Counted from the stretch's first letter, positions 43,223-53,395 are shown. The stretch: DNA of 64,000 nucleotides from Acidobacteriaceae bacterium KBS 83 (GCA_000381585.1 KB906733.1:511378-575377), one strand, 5' to 3'. Program-made: numbers and translations. The notes: a model not told the origin generated them from the sequence alone.

Positions 43223-43402
43223 TCAACTGCCTCCATACATTAACAGGAACGAACGGGCCTGCGGGTGCCCGGCCACCGGTGTCATGCATGGAGCTACAAA
43301 TTGGGATGCCGCCGGCGGCAAGATCGGGCAGCGCTCACTCAAGTTCTACCCGACCTGTTCTCTTAGACACCTGCGGCAAGGCAAAGGTTCCGGGCGGGCA
43401 GG

Positions 43403-44095
43403 TTACTGCGGTGTAGTTGGTGCGGGGGCGGGCGGCGTGGTCGCAGGCTTGTGAGTCGTCCCCTTCTTCTTCGTAGTGGTCGATTTGGATTTCGTTGCCG
43501 GGCCGTCGTCAACCACGGTTTTGGCGGGAGGCGGGGGCGGAGCCTCCACGGCGGCGGCGCGCAGGTGGACCACTTCCGCATCCTGGACCTGGGTTGACTG
43601 CACGAGCGCGGCGCCTAACTGGGTGCGGGCGTCTTCCAGCGCGGCACGCTGCTCTTCGAGCATGCGCGCGTCGTTCGACCCGGCGAGCTGGGCGGTCTCG
43701 GAGACACGCAACAGCACATCGTAGAGGGCGTCCACATTGCGATAGACGGAGAAGGCCGGCGAGATCTTTGCGGGATCGGCGAGGGCAGTGTTGATGAGGC
43801 TGGGAAGAGTATCCGAGACATCGCGCTGCATGGAATCGACGTCGGAGGCAGTGGTTTGACGGATGTCGCCGGGCGCCTTCCATTTTGGGACGTTGACGGA
43901 GGTGAGCGTGCGGCGCAGATGGGCGCTGGCGATGCTGACCTGCTGCAGCGCATTGCCAAGAGCGACACTGGCCTGAGTCCGCGGCTGAGCGGGATTGACC
44001 GGCTGTTGCGGCGCAGCCTGAGCCAGCAGCTGCGAGGTGAGCAGAAGAGGGGCTATGAGCGTGGCGAGGGTAAGGCGGAAGGGCAAGAGGAGCAA
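43403..44095 (-). CDS. Secreted protein of unknown function, helical with Pro/Thr-rich tail
   Basis: 230 aa. A signal peptide (LTLATLIAPLLLTSQLLAQA) precedes a helical mature region (ASVALGNALQQVSIASAHLR, SMQRDVSDTLPSLINTALAD) and a low-complexity Pro/Thr/Lys tail (PPPPPAKTVVDDG, TPPAPAPTTPQ) that may contact peptidoglycan. No family recognised. It stands alone between the tRNA-Ala and the ECF sigma gene, on the same strand as the latter. Confidence 0.55.
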   Translation of the reverse strand: MLLLPFRLTLATLIAPLLLTSQLLAQAAPQQPVNPAQPRTQASVALGNALQQVSIASAHLRRTLTSVNVPKWKAPGDIRQTTASDVDSMQRDVSDTLPSLINTALADPAKISPAFSVYRNVDALYDVLLRVSETAQLAGSNDARMLEEQRAALEDARTQLGAALVQSTQVQDAEVVHLRAAAVEAPPPPPAKTVVDDGPATKSKSTTTKKKGTTHKPATTPPAPAPTTPQ

Positions 44096-44171
44096 CTCCG
44101 GGTAGGTTAACGATGTTTGACGAATCTATCTTACTCGTCGAAAATGACTAGAGTCTTTCCCTTCCCAAAGT

Positions 44172-44247
44172 GGGCCTGTGGCGCAGCTGGGAGCGCGCTT
44201 CCATGGCATGGAAGAGGTCGTCGGTTCGATCCCGACCAGGTCCACCA
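44172..44247 (+). tRNA. tRNA-Ala(GGC)
   Basis: GGGCCTG...CAGGTCC acceptor stem followed by ACCA. D-arm GCGC-AGCTGGGA-GCGC, anticodon stem CTTCC/GGAAG around loop ATGGCAT (anticodon GGC, GCC codons), and T-arm GTCGGTTCGATCCCGAC. The CCA tail is encoded. All helices pair, with one G-U in the acceptor. Confidence 0.95.
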
Positions 44248-44434
44248 ATCAACTTTTCAAGTCAAATAAGGCGACGGATTTAAACGTCCAAGGCTTGTGT
44301 CACGGTTTGTGCCATAAGCCGCCCGTTCTGTCGCATACCGCGATAGATCTATCGCCGTGCGGCTCGCTTCCTTGCGGACCTGCGAGCACAGCTTCAGCAT
44401 GTTGCGGCTTATGTGAGGGACGATTGGGCAGGTA

Positions 44435-44454
44435 GCCCGCGCGTTCGCGCGGGC
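44435..44454 (-). terminator. Hairpin after arylsulfotransferase-like gene
   Basis: GCCCGCGC-GTTC-GCGCGGGC, an 8-bp perfect GC stem that begins 3 bp beyond the gene's stop codon. No T-run follows, so it may act as a transcript-end or stabilising hairpin. Confidence 0.55.
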
Positions 44455-44457
44455 CGA

Positions 44458-46728
44458 CTACCACTGCACGCCAGGATAGAGACTTGGGAGGCGTTCGGCC
44501 CGGTAGACGTTTGTCCCCAGCACCTGCATGCTCCACACCGTTTTAGGCGTGCTCTCCTGGGTGACTTCGTAAATCGCGGAATCGGAATTCGGTCCCACTG
44601 CGCAGAGGTCGTAATGCACGTTTCCGTTTGCCAATTGTTCTGTGCTACCACCGAAAAAGCTGTACAGGTTGCTGGGAAGGATCTGGTGGAAGGTCAGCGT
44701 CGCGGTCTTGGCACCTTCATCGATCTGGTACACGGGGATTGACGTATAGAGGCAATTCGGAGCGCCCGGAGTGTTGCAGGTCACACCAGCCGGGAACTGT
44801 CGATCGTCGCCATTGTCCATGATCCCCAGGGAGAGGACTCCAGCGGTTGCCGCACTGAAGAAGGTGGGATTATGCTGCGCGTAAATCCAATCCGTAGGAT
44901 CGGTGCCGCCCTTCAGAGTTAGGTCGCCGCCCTCGCCGAGACGCCAGAGGATGCTGCCATCACCGGTGCCATCGGCGTACTTCACCTTGATCACCCAGTT
45001 CTGGTGACGCATCGAGACAATCAGGTTTCCATCGTCTTTCGAGTAGAGGACTGCATTGGTGTGCGTCCAGTCCGGGAACAGATAGGGATGGCGGTTGGGA
45101 TCGAGGTGGTTGAACTGGTTCCATGCCCATACCGGTTGCAGGTTCTCATCCAAGTCCACAATGACGTCACCGGCCACGGTCGTCGGGGGCATATTCGTCA
45201 GAGCAGGCGTCGATGTGCTGGACAGCGCCATCTTCGTCGCAGCAAGCACCAACCAATGGCCGTTTGGCCCGACCTCTACGTCGTGGTGGAAGACGTCGAG
45301 CTTGACGTTGCATTCGGCGCAAGTGGCTGAAGCAAGTTCTGCGTTAAGATCCGTAATCGAAATCTCGCGTACCGTGTCACCCGCCAGATTCACTTCCCTG
45401 ATCTCATTCGTTGTGTCTGCGGAGATAGGACCAGCCAGCGCGACGTTCGAAATCGGGCCGATTGCCATCAGAAAGTCGCCGTTCGGAAGAAATTTCACGC
45501 CCTGGATAAAGTTGAGGCCTGGAACCCCGGGATTCTGATAGGTCCATATTTGGTTACCACTTAGATCGGTGATGGTCACAACGTTCGGAACGCGATTGGT
45601 GGGATTGAGGATCTCCACACCGGGTTGGGGAGTCATGCCGGGAGTGGTCGTCGCGGTTGCGTTGAGCTTCATGTCCGCCGGCAGTGCACCGGTTGTGAAT
45701 GTGTGATCCGTGTCGGTGACCGTTATTCCATTCGCAAAACTAACGGCAGCCTGCATGTGATAGGTGGTGCTTGTCCGCATGCCTGCTACGAAGAGGCTGA
45801 CTGGACCGCCCGCAACGCCGGAAGTCTGGGCCCACGTATTCAGTCCATATTTGGTATCGGTGCCGAAGTTCACGCTGACGCTTCCTGCGAAAGGCAACGT
45901 GAGAGTGTATAGGGCCACCTGCGGATTGTTTGTCGACGTGACGTTACCGACCGGAATCGCGTGTGCAGTCCCTGAAATCGCTACGCTTTGTTGCGTGCCC
46001 GCGGCAACTCCACCCAGGCCGAGGTTGAGTTTGGCCGCATGCACGCCGGGCGTCGAGGCCTTGGCGGGCGTGTAGACCAGGACAACGTTGCAACTGGCAG
46101 CGGGAGCCAACTGCTGACCGCAACTGCTGGAAGTCGCTGCACTCCCTGTTGCAAGCACAAAACTCGAATCACCACCCACTGTCGGGTTCAGCGTAAGCGC
46201 TGCCGAACCGGTGTTGGTCACCGTCACGGCAGTCTTCGCGAGGGCATTTCCGACCAGGTTGTCGCCGAAATCGAATGTGAGAGTGCTGAGCGAGACTGTT
46301 GTGATTGTGGGTTGGGTCACCGCCTGATCAATGGTGAGCGAGGCTTTTGCGGACTGCTGGATTTCCCCGGCAGATGCGTTGATGGGAAGGTCCACATGAG
46401 CAGCCTGCGAACTAGCTGCCGCAGAAAGGGTGAATTGTCCCATGCTGCCGGCTGCCACTGAAAGGCTCGACGGCGTTGCTGTCACGCCCGCGGGAAGCGA
46501 TCCCAGTTTGATCGCCACACTTCCGCTGAAGTTGTTCACGGGAAAGGCGCTAACAGTAAGGACCTGCGAGGTGCCTCCCGCCGTCAGCGTCACGGACGAG
46601 GGCAGTACTTGCAAGGAAAAACTGGGGGAACTCGTCTGGGTAGTGGTGGCCGTTGTGCTCGTGCCACCGCAGCCAGCCAGCGCACTGAGGACTGCAAAGG
46701 TGCCTAAGTAAACAGATAGATGCTTCAT
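44458..46728 (-). CDS. Arylsulfotransferase (ASST)-like lipoprotein with Ig-type domains
   Basis: 756 aa. Lipoprotein signal: basic start, hydrophobic TFAVLSALAG and lipobox with Cys (AGCGG). A Thr/Ser linker leads to two Ig-like regions; the second (STLTFDFGDNLVGNALAKTA, then VTVTNTGSAALTLNP) is a choice-of-anchor D/ASPM-like domain. The C-terminal ~370 residues follow the ASST propeller pattern (GVEILNPTNRVPNVVTITDL, VFHHDVEVGPNGHWLVLAAT, HLDPNRHPYLFPDWTHTNAV). ASST transfers sulfate between phenols. It is probably anchored on the outer face of a membrane. No sulfur neighbours. Confidence 0.75.
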   Translation of the reverse strand: MKHLSVYLGTFAVLSALAGCGGTSTTATTTQTSSPSFSLQVLPSSVTLTAGGTSQVLTVSAFPVNNFSGSVAIKLGSLPAGVTATPSSLSVAAGSMGQFTLSAAASSQAAHVDLPINASAGEIQQSAKASLTIDQAVTQPTITTVSLSTLTFDFGDNLVGNALAKTAVTVTNTGSAALTLNPTVGGDSSFVLATGSAATSSSCGQQLAPAASCNVVLVYTPAKASTPGVHAAKLNLGLGGVAAGTQQSVAISGTAHAIPVGNVTSTNNPQVALYTLTLPFAGSVSVNFGTDTKYGLNTWAQTSGVAGGPVSLFVAGMRTSTTYHMQAAVSFANGITVTDTDHTFTTGALPADMKLNATATTTPGMTPQPGVEILNPTNRVPNVVTITDLSGNQIWTYQNPGVPGLNFIQGVKFLPNGDFLMAIGPISNVALAGPISADTTNEIREVNLAGDTVREISITDLNAELASATCAECNVKLDVFHHDVEVGPNGHWLVLAATKMALSSTSTPALTNMPPTTVAGDVIVDLDENLQPVWAWNQFNHLDPNRHPYLFPDWTHTNAVLYSKDDGNLIVSMRHQNWVIKVKYADGTGDGSILWRLGEGGDLTLKGGTDPTDWIYAQHNPTFFSAATAGVLSLGIMDNGDDRQFPAGVTCNTPGAPNCLYTSIPVYQIDEGAKTATLTFHQILPSNLYSFFGGSTEQLANGNVHYDLCAVGPNSDSAIYEVTQESTPKTVWSMQVLGTNVYRAERLPSLYPGVQW

Positions 46729-47206
46729 GCGATCAGTCCGGGGAGATGAATTTTTATTGCGAATGAATCTGGATGTTCTGGAAGTGCGCGGTGCCTTCGA
46801 CTGACGTCACATATTTCTCAACGCGATTTTCCCGATCGGTGTTGACAATCCTCAAGAGATCAACCTGTGAAAAAGACGGAACCGCGTAGGCGTCCCTTTT
46901 TAGGCAGCAGGTATTACCTTAGGTTCAAGTTTGTATCTGCGGGAATTGACCTTTTGTTGTAGCTATGAAGCGCGAATCGGCGATCCACGGAAGCGTACGG
47001 TCTTGCAGCAGGTGCGGCGGCGGGCATTTGCGCAGGGTCGCGCTGTGACGGGTGGAAGGGCTTTTCAGATCAGCGCTCGGCTTGCTTCCGTTCTCTTACG
47101 TCGGATCCGATTCCACTGGCGGGCAGCTAGCTTGATCTCACTTGCGGCACGTCCGGTGCCAGCAAGATGACCTGCTCTTTCCATCGCATAGTCGCGGCGT
47201 CGCTTA
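46729..47206. other. Intergenic region upstream of ASST-like gene
   Basis: About 480 bp. The promoter of the lipoprotein gene probably lies in 46729-46900. The frame at 46931-47170 is Arg-rich without a motif. The 3' part of the stretch probably holds decayed sequence of the PP2C gene whose recognisable end follows. Confidence 0.4.
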
Positions 47207-47374
47207 GTGTTCGGCCTTACCCGCGATGTGTCGGAGGACGAGATCGGACACGAGTTGGACAGTGGACAATCCATCGAAGAGTTGTGCTCGCAGTTTGTGG
47301 CGCTGGCGCGGGGACGTGGTGGCGCGGATAACATTGCGTGTCTGATTTTGCGGATCGCCGCCTCTGCTGCATGA
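47207..47374 (+). pseudogene. C-terminal fragment of a PP2C-type Ser/Thr phosphatase
   Basis: An open stretch of 55 codons ending TGA at 47372 reads FGLTRDVSEDEIGHELDSGQ, then EELCSQFVALARGRGGADNI and CLILRI. This matches the last part of PP2C (GLTxxVSDxEI...LxxxAxxRGGxDNITxIVxR), including the metal-ligand Asp in GADNI. The preceding catalytic core is absent or scrambled. It indicates a lost partner for Ser/Thr kinases such as the one at 16.4-19.1 kb. Confidence 0.65.
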
Positions 47375-47399
47375 GAGGTTCACGTTCACTCTAATTAGC

Positions 47400-47416
47400 G
47401 ATTGCGATTCGCAATC
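47400..47416. promoter_or_regulatory. Perfect palindrome GATTGCGA-T-TCGCAATC
   Basis: A 17-bp perfect inverted repeat with a single central base, about 25 bp past the phosphatase fragment and 280 bp upstream of the S53 protease. It could be an operator or a hairpin with the TTTA following it. Confidence 0.45.
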
Positions 47417-47698
47417 TTTAATGTGCAACCTGTCTGTGAGATGGAGCGCGACTTAGCAGCAGTAATAGTACCGATGGGCGCGCGGAAGTTCCTCCGGTAA
47501 GACCCGAACGATACCCCAGGCAAACTGTCGTTTCGTTGACTGCAGTCCTCCCCTATTCCAGACTGATCCCGCAGTTAAAAACAGAACGAGTTGTATCCCG
47601 CGCTGGACGTTGCACTATTCCAGCGCCTTTGACGCCAGGGGGTGCGCTTTGCTGCGGACCCCGGGCATTTGCCGAATCTTCTGAACGTCTGGACAGCC

Positions 47699-50600
47699 AT
47701 GGTTCCCTCGCGATTCTCCCTGCTGAAGGGTGCTCTTCTTTCCCTGCCGATTGCGGCCTGGCTGGGGATTTGCGGAGCAGCACAGACGCAATCCGCTGCC
47801 CGGCCGCTGATCACGCGGCCGGTGGATGAATCCTCTCTGGTAGCGCTGCGGGGAAACGTACATCCGCTGGCGCGGCGCGAGTTCGATCTCGGCCGCGCGC
47901 CGGTGTCGCTGGGAGCGCAGCGGATGCTGCTGCTGCTGAAACGCACGCCGCGGCAACAGATGATGCTGGAGCAGTACCTGGCATCACTCGAAGACAAGAA
48001 CTTTCCAAACTTCCATCACTTTCTTACGCCGGAGCAGTTTGGGCAGCAGTATGGACCGGCACCGGAGGACGTGGCGCAGATTGTCTCCTGGCTGAACGGC
48101 CAAGGCTTCGCGGTCAGCAAGGTAGCGAAGAGCCACATGGCCATTGAGTTTTCCGGCTCTGTGAACCAGGTGGAGAGGGCATTTCATACGGAGATCCATC
48201 GCTTCGGTATCCGCGGGCAGGAGCACGTCGCAAACGTGACGAACCCGATGATCCCATCGGCGCTTGCGGAGGTTGTCGCGGGAGTCTCTCCGCTGAACGA
48301 TTTCTATCCTCGCCCGCAGGCGGTCCACGGACCGAGCGGACGATGGAATGCGGCGGAGAAGCGGTTTACGCCGGAACTCACAGTGAGTGTCTCTGGCAGC
48401 CCCTATCTGTTCATGGGGCCGGGAGATGTTGCGACCATTTACGACGCGCCGACTTCGCTGAACACCCACCTCAAGCCAGGGCAGACGAACTATGACGGCG
48501 GCGGCGTCACGATCGGCATTGCTACCAATGGCGGTGTGAATCTTTCGAATGTCGCGCACTACCGCTCGCTGTTCAAGATGCCAACGGGCGCGATCTCCGT
48601 AGTGATGGACGGGAATTCGCCCGGCGGCGCAGATGATACAGAGGCCACACTGGATGGGGAGATGGCCGGCGCAGTCGCACCGGGCGCGAAGATCGTGTAT
48701 TACCAGGCGGCGGATACGACCTTTCAGTCTGGCGTAATGCTGGCTACTCTGCGGGCGATCGACGATAACACCGTCAACATTTTGAATGTGAGTTATGGCG
48801 CGTGCGAGCTGGCGCAGGGCGCGGCGGGGAACCAGGAGATTCTGAATGCCTGGCAGCAGGCGGCGGCGCAGGGCATAGCCGTGACTGTCTCAAGCGGCGA
48901 TTCCGGCGCGGCGGGCTGCGATGATGCGGACACGCAGACCGTGGCATCGCATGGTTTTGGAGTGAACGGACTGGCATCGACTCCGTACACAGTCGCCGTG
49001 GGCGGCACGGACTTCGATGTGCTAGCGAAGAATTTCTCAACGTATGTCAGCGCGGCGAACAACGGCAATTACACATCAGCGCTGGGATACATTCCCGAGA
49101 CGACATGGAATAACTCGACGGTGGGGAATGGGAGTTCGCGGGACAACCAAGCGAGTCAGGACGCGAACGGGAATACGAATATCGTGGCAGGTGGTGGCGG
49201 AGCCAGCAGCGCGGGCATCTACGATGCATCCGGAAGAGCGCTTGGAGGCTACGCCAAGCCGCTATGGCAGCAACAATTCGAAGCGAGCGTCGGGATCGTG
49301 GCGGACAAGGTACGGGACCTGCCGGACGTATCCCTATTTGCGGCCAACGGTCTGTATGGCGCCCTGTGGGCGACCTGCGGCGACAACGACTGCAGCGGCG
49401 CGAATCCGACGATCAGTGGGGTGGGCGGCACGTCCGCATCTGCACCGGCGTTTGCCGGTGTGCTGGCGCTGATCAATCAACGATTGAATCAGAAGTCAGG
49501 CGGGAACGAACGACTGGGACAGCCAAACTGGGTGTTGTATCAACTGGCGAAGACACATCCGGAAGCGTTTCACTCGATCAAAAGCGGAAACAATGCTGTG
49601 GTTTGCGCGCCGGGCGCACCGGATTGCGCAGCGAACGGGTTCCTGAGCGGCTACGATGCCGGCGCTTCGTATAACGCTGCGACGGGGCTGGGAAGCGTGG
49701 ACATCAGCGGCCTGGTGAACAACTGGACAAGCGTCGGCAAGATTCAGACCACCGCCGCGCTGGCGCTGAGCTCTACGAGCTTTCAGCACGGTCAGCCGAT
49801 TTCTTTCAGCGTCGACGTGGACCCTGCGGCGGCGAGCGGCAACGTTGCGATCAGCAACGATCTCAGCGCACGGGGACTGTTCAGCAGCACGTCGCAGCTA
49901 AGTCTGCCTTTGTCGAATGGGGTGGCCAAGGGAAGCTGGGTGGGGTTTCCCGGGGGCACGTATAACGTCTATGCCGACTATGGTGGCGATGCGAATTACG
50001 GGGGCAGCGTCTCCGGGCCGACGGAGATCACGGTCAGTTCGGAAGACAGCGTCCTCGAATTGTCTGTCACGGCCGCGGATGCGAATGGCCGTTTGAGCGG
50101 CCTAGCAGGAAAGACTGTCACTTATGGAACATATATCTCGGTCGATGCTCAGCCGGTCGGGAAGTCACAGGCTTCAAATCCCAACCCGTTGAAGAATGCA
50201 ACTGGAACGGTGGCATTCACAGACGCGAATCCGAATGGAGCAGTCGGGAGCGGGATGCTGGATGCGGCAGGAAATGCGGAGTTCCCATCGCACTCCCTCG
50301 TCGCCGGAACCCATGCCATTTCTGCCAGCTATTGGGGTGATAACAGCTATAACGCGAGCACATCAGCGAGCGTGACGTTCACTGTAGAGAAGGCCGGCAC
50401 TTCGACCTCTGTCTCCAGCAGTGTGAATTCTATTTCCTCCGGGACTGTCACTGTCACTGCGGCGGTCCGGCCGAACGTCGCGGGTTCTTTTGCGCAGTTT
50501 CCCAATGGCACAGTCACGTTTACGAACAAGGCCAACGGTGCTGTTCTGGGGACGAGCGGCGGGCTCACGCTGGTGCGCGACTCGGCCACCGGCCTGTATT

Positions 50601-51328
50601 TCAGCACGGGAAGCGCGGATGTCCCGGTGTCCGAGTTGACGCTGGGCAACAACAGCATTGTTGCTACGTACGACGGCGACACGAACTTCACAGCTTCCGC
50701 GGCATCGGCTCCGGTGGTTGTCGCCTGCACGGCAGGCTGCGGGAATGGCACGTGGAAGGCGCTTGCACTCTCATTCACCAGGAGCATGCCTGCGACGGCT
50801 ACGAATCCTGCAGGCACTCCTTCGACGGCAGTGGTCTTCGTTACGCCCGCGGGTGGATTTACCGGCGCGGTGAACCTGACGTGCTCGGTGACAGGCGCCC
50901 ACAGCAACGATGTCAACATTCCGACCTGCCGCTTTAGCCTTGCCACAGTTACCATCACAAATACGCTGTCCGTGCAGTCCACGCTTACCGTGACTACGAC
51001 CGCTGGCGGAGCGACCGAGGCGACGGATGCTTCGGCGGGTCATCTCTGGTCAGCTGCGCGCGGCGGGGCAATGCTGGCGTGTCTTCTCTGCTTCGGAATC
51101 CGGGGGCGGCGGCGCGCGCTGACGATGCTTTCGATCCTCGTGTGCGGATTCGCTCTGGGCGGGATGGTGGCGTGCGGCGGTACTGCCCGCAGTGCGAACG
51201 CTCCTGCGACGAGCGGCAATGCGGCAACGGGCACGACACCGGACGCATACACCGTGACTTTCCGTGCTGTTGACGCCGCGACCGGCACATTGACAGCGGA
51301 AGACTCCTTCACAATTTCGGTGAATTGA
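47699..51328 (+). CDS. Pro-kumamolisin-type S53 (sedolisin) protease with Ig-like repeats
   Basis: 1209 aa from the ATG at 47699 (MVPSRFSLLKGALL), which starts a signal peptide; an upstream open frame adds nothing. A pro-domain (DKNFPNFHHFLTPEQFGQQY) is followed by the S53 catalytic domain: Glu/Asp in DDTEATLDGEM, the oxyanion region SSGDSGAAG and Ser in VGGTSASAPAFAG. Downstream are several Ig-like (Big_3) repeats (VDVDPAAASGNVAISND, TFTVEKAGTSTSVSS), then a hydrophobic segment and the tail. It is an acid-active serine-carboxyl endopeptidase, secreted or surface-linked. It overlaps the convergent cpxA-like gene by 20 bp. Confidence 0.85.
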   Translation: MVPSRFSLLKGALLSLPIAAWLGICGAAQTQSAARPLITRPVDESSLVALRGNVHPLARREFDLGRAPVSLGAQRMLLLLKRTPRQQMMLEQYLASLEDKNFPNFHHFLTPEQFGQQYGPAPEDVAQIVSWLNGQGFAVSKVAKSHMAIEFSGSVNQVERAFHTEIHRFGIRGQEHVANVTNPMIPSALAEVVAGVSPLNDFYPRPQAVHGPSGRWNAAEKRFTPELTVSVSGSPYLFMGPGDVATIYDAPTSLNTHLKPGQTNYDGGGVTIGIATNGGVNLSNVAHYRSLFKMPTGAISVVMDGNSPGGADDTEATLDGEMAGAVAPGAKIVYYQAADTTFQSGVMLATLRAIDDNTVNILNVSYGACELAQGAAGNQEILNAWQQAAAQGIAVTVSSGDSGAAGCDDADTQTVASHGFGVNGLASTPYTVAVGGTDFDVLAKNFSTYVSAANNGNYTSALGYIPETTWNNSTVGNGSSRDNQASQDANGNTNIVAGGGGASSAGIYDASGRALGGYAKPLWQQQFEASVGIVADKVRDLPDVSLFAANGLYGALWATCGDNDCSGANPTISGVGGTSASAPAFAGVLALINQRLNQKSGGNERLGQPNWVLYQLAKTHPEAFHSIKSGNNAVVCAPGAPDCAANGFLSGYDAGASYNAATGLGSVDISGLVNNWTSVGKIQTTAALALSSTSFQHGQPISFSVDVDPAAASGNVAISNDLSARGLFSSTSQLSLPLSNGVAKGSWVGFPGGTYNVYADYGGDANYGGSVSGPTEITVSSEDSVLELSVTAADANGRLSGLAGKTVTYGTYISVDAQPVGKSQASNPNPLKNATGTVAFTDANPNGAVGSGMLDAAGNAEFPSHSLVAGTHAISASYWGDNSYNASTSASVTFTVEKAGTSTSVSSSVNSISSGTVTVTAAVRPNVAGSFAQFPNGTVTFTNKANGAVLGTSGGLTLVRDSATGLYFSTGSADVPVSELTLGNNSIVATYDGDTNFTASAASAPVVVACTAGCGNGTWKALALSFTRSMPATATNPAGTPSTAVVFVTPAGGFTGAVNLTCSVTGAHSNDVNIPTCRFSLATVTITNTLSVQSTLTVTTTAGGATEATDASAGHLWSAARGGAMLACLLCFGIRGRRRALTMLSILVCGFALGGMVACGGTARSANAPATSGNAATGTTPDAYTVTFRAVDAATGTLTAEDSFTISVN

Positions 51329-52709
51329 GCGACGCCATCTGAGGGAGAAGGATCTCCACCTCGAAGCCGTGCGGCGCGGCATTGCGCGCTTTGATGGTTC
51401 CGCCGTGAATGCGGATGACGCGATCGGCAATGGCAAGGCCCAGACCGGTGCCGCCGGATTCGCGATTGCGATCGTCAGCTACGCGGTAGAACGGCTGGAA
51501 GATGTTGGCAAGCTCGGATTCGGGAACACCCTGCCCATAATCGCGGACGATGAGACGGACGAAGCCGAGCGTGGCGTCGTTCGCCGATTCCAGAAGGACG
51601 TCGACGGAGTTTCCCGGGCCAGTGTAGCGGACCGCGTTGCGGATTACGTTTTCAATCGCGCTGTGCAACAGCTCCGCGTTTCCCTGGACGAAGTATTGGT
51701 CCTGAGATGACAGCCGCACTGCTCCGGCTCGCTCCTGCAATTCGAAATCGGCGCTGCGGACGATCTGCGAGACGAGCTCTGTCAGATTGAGCTGGGCCAT
51801 AGCGATCGGAGTGGCGGAGGTGTCGAGTCGGGCGACGGTGAGCAGACGCTCGATCATGTCGTTGAGACACTCTATGTCCTGCTCCATGTGATCGAAGGCG
51901 GGGTCGTTGCCCTTCCGTTGGCGTCCGAGATCGAGCGCGACGTTCAGCCTGGCCAGAGGCGATCGTAATTCGTGGGAGATGTCGTAGATGAGCTGCCGCT
52001 GACGGGAGACGAGCTCTTCGATTCGCGCCGCCATCGCGTTGAAGTCGCGCACCAGGGACCCGAGCTCATCGCGACGCCGCTCCATGCCTGCGGCGGCGCG
52101 CGTGCTCAAGTCACCAGCCGCAAGATGCTGTGAAGCTTCGCGCAAACGCAGGACGGGAGCGGTGAGATAGCGGGTGAGCAGATAACAGATCAGGCCCGAG
52201 ACGAGGAAGGCGACGGACCATCGCAGCAGGAAGCCGGATGGCCCGATGCCGGGAGGAGGCCCACGATGTTCCAGGGCTTCCACGCCATAGATGTACTCGC
52301 GACCGCTTTTCCCGCGCAGCTTCATGACGATGCGGGCGAAACCGTGCTTCATGCTAAACGCGGGGGCATCGGAGGTTATTGCATTTGCGCCGATGTCGCC
52401 AAAGGCTGTGCAATCGCTGCCCGCGATGACATTCCCCGATGCATCGAAGAGACAGCTCTTCAGATGTGTTCTCCGACTGAGTTGCTTTACATAACCTGCT
52501 GCGACGGACGGCCCCTGCCGTTCCAACGCATCGACCACGGAGGTTCCCGAAACCCAAGCAGTGTCTGCCAAGGTGGTTTGAGACTGAACTAGTACATTCT
52601 TCGGCTGAAGAATGATCCAGGTTGCAATGAGTGCAATTCCCGTAGCAATGACGGTGGCCCAGAACCAAAGGAATATTTTGAGAAAGAGACTACGGATGCT
52701 GACTGTCAT
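51309..52709 (-). CDS. cpxA: Sensor histidine kinase, CpxA-like
   Basis: 466 aa. Two membrane segments (IFLWFWATVIATGIALIATW and the one near FLLRWSVAFLVSGLICYLL) flank a periplasmic sensor of ~130 residues. HAMP region follows, then the H-box DISHELRSPLARL, N-box NVIRNAVRYTG and G-boxes DYGQGVP and GGTGLGLAI. It autophosphorylates and passes phosphate to the response regulator encoded just upstream (overlap of 4 bp). Assigned to the Cpx type because of the adjacent CpxP/Spy-like gene and CpxR box. Confidence 0.85.
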   Translation of the reverse strand: MTVSIRSLFLKIFLWFWATVIATGIALIATWIILQPKNVLVQSQTTLADTAWVSGTSVVDALERQGPSVAAGYVKQLSRRTHLKSCLFDASGNVIAGSDCTAFGDIGANAITSDAPAFSMKHGFARIVMKLRGKSGREYIYGVEALEHRGPPPGIGPSGFLLRWSVAFLVSGLICYLLTRYLTAPVLRLREASQHLAAGDLSTRAAAGMERRRDELGSLVRDFNAMAARIEELVSRQRQLIYDISHELRSPLARLNVALDLGRQRKGNDPAFDHMEQDIECLNDMIERLLTVARLDTSATPIAMAQLNLTELVSQIVRSADFELQERAGAVRLSSQDQYFVQGNAELLHSAIENVIRNAVRYTGPGNSVDVLLESANDATLGFVRLIVRDYGQGVPESELANIFQPFYRVADDRNRESGGTGLGLAIADRVIRIHGGTIKARNAAPHGFEVEILLPQMASLNSPKL

Positions 52710-53395
52710 TTCGTCTCTGACCGGACAACGAACATGTAACCGCTGCCGCGCACGGCTTTGATCTGCTCTTCGGGGTGTGCGCGGGCGAGTTTCTTGCGCA
52801 GGTTGCTGATGTGGACATCGATTACGCGGTCGAAGGGTCCAAGCTTGCGGCCGAGCACGGTCTCAGTGAGATGCTCGCGGGTGACGACGCGGCCGGCATC
52901 GTGCAACAAGGTTTCAAGCAGCGTGAACTCGACGCTGGTCAGATCGAGTGGAATGCCATCCAGCGACACTTCGCGGGCAGCCGGATCGAGCCGGAGATCG
53001 CCGACGATGATTACGCTACCGGGTCCATTCGATCGCGAGGTGCGGCGAAGAATTGCCCGGATACGTGCGATCAATTCGCGCGGGTTAAACGGCTTGGGCA
53101 AGTAGTCATCCGCGCCGATCTCGAGACCGAGAATACGATCGACGTCTTCACCGCGAGCGGTGAGGATGAGCACAGGGACCGGTGAGTGAATGCGCAGGCG
53201 GCGCAGCACATCGAGTCCGCCCATGCCCGGCAACATCAGATCGAGTATGACGAGCGCGTGTTCCTCGGAGAGGACGCGCTCCAGACCGCGCGGTCCGTCG
53301 TGGACCGCTTCGAGCGCAAAGCCTTCCGAACTCAGGCGTTCGCCGAGCAGCCTACACAGTTCGACGTCGTCGTCGACGATGAGCACACGGTCCAT
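52706..53395 (-). CDS. cpxR: OmpR-family response regulator, CpxR-like
   Basis: 229 aa. Receiver with acidic DDDVELC, phospho-Asp in LVILDLMLPGMGG, LTARGEDVDRI and KPFN. The C-terminal winged helix has LTSVEFTLLETLLHDAGRVV, RVIDVHISNLRKKLA and AVRGSGYMFV. It regulates envelope stress genes. First gene of the cpxRA operon, with the divergent Spy/CpxP gene 150 bp away and a CpxR box between them. Confidence 0.9.
   Translation of the reverse strand: MDRVLIVDDDVELCRLLGERLSSEGFALEAVHDGPRGLERVLSEEHALVILDLMLPGMGGLDVLRRLRIHSPVPVLILTARGEDVDRILGLEIGADDYLPKPFNPRELIARIRAILRRTSRSNGPGSVIIVGDLRLDPAAREVSLDGIPLDLTSVEFTLLETLLHDAGRVVTREHLTETVLGRKLGPFDRVIDVHISNLRKKLARAHPEEQIKAVRGSGYMFVVRSETK

Noticed and set aside
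44248-44434. Possible integrase scar after tRNA-Ala
   Set aside because: Short peptide frames follow the tRNA as at many att sites, but no integrase motif or repeat of the tRNA 3' end was seen.
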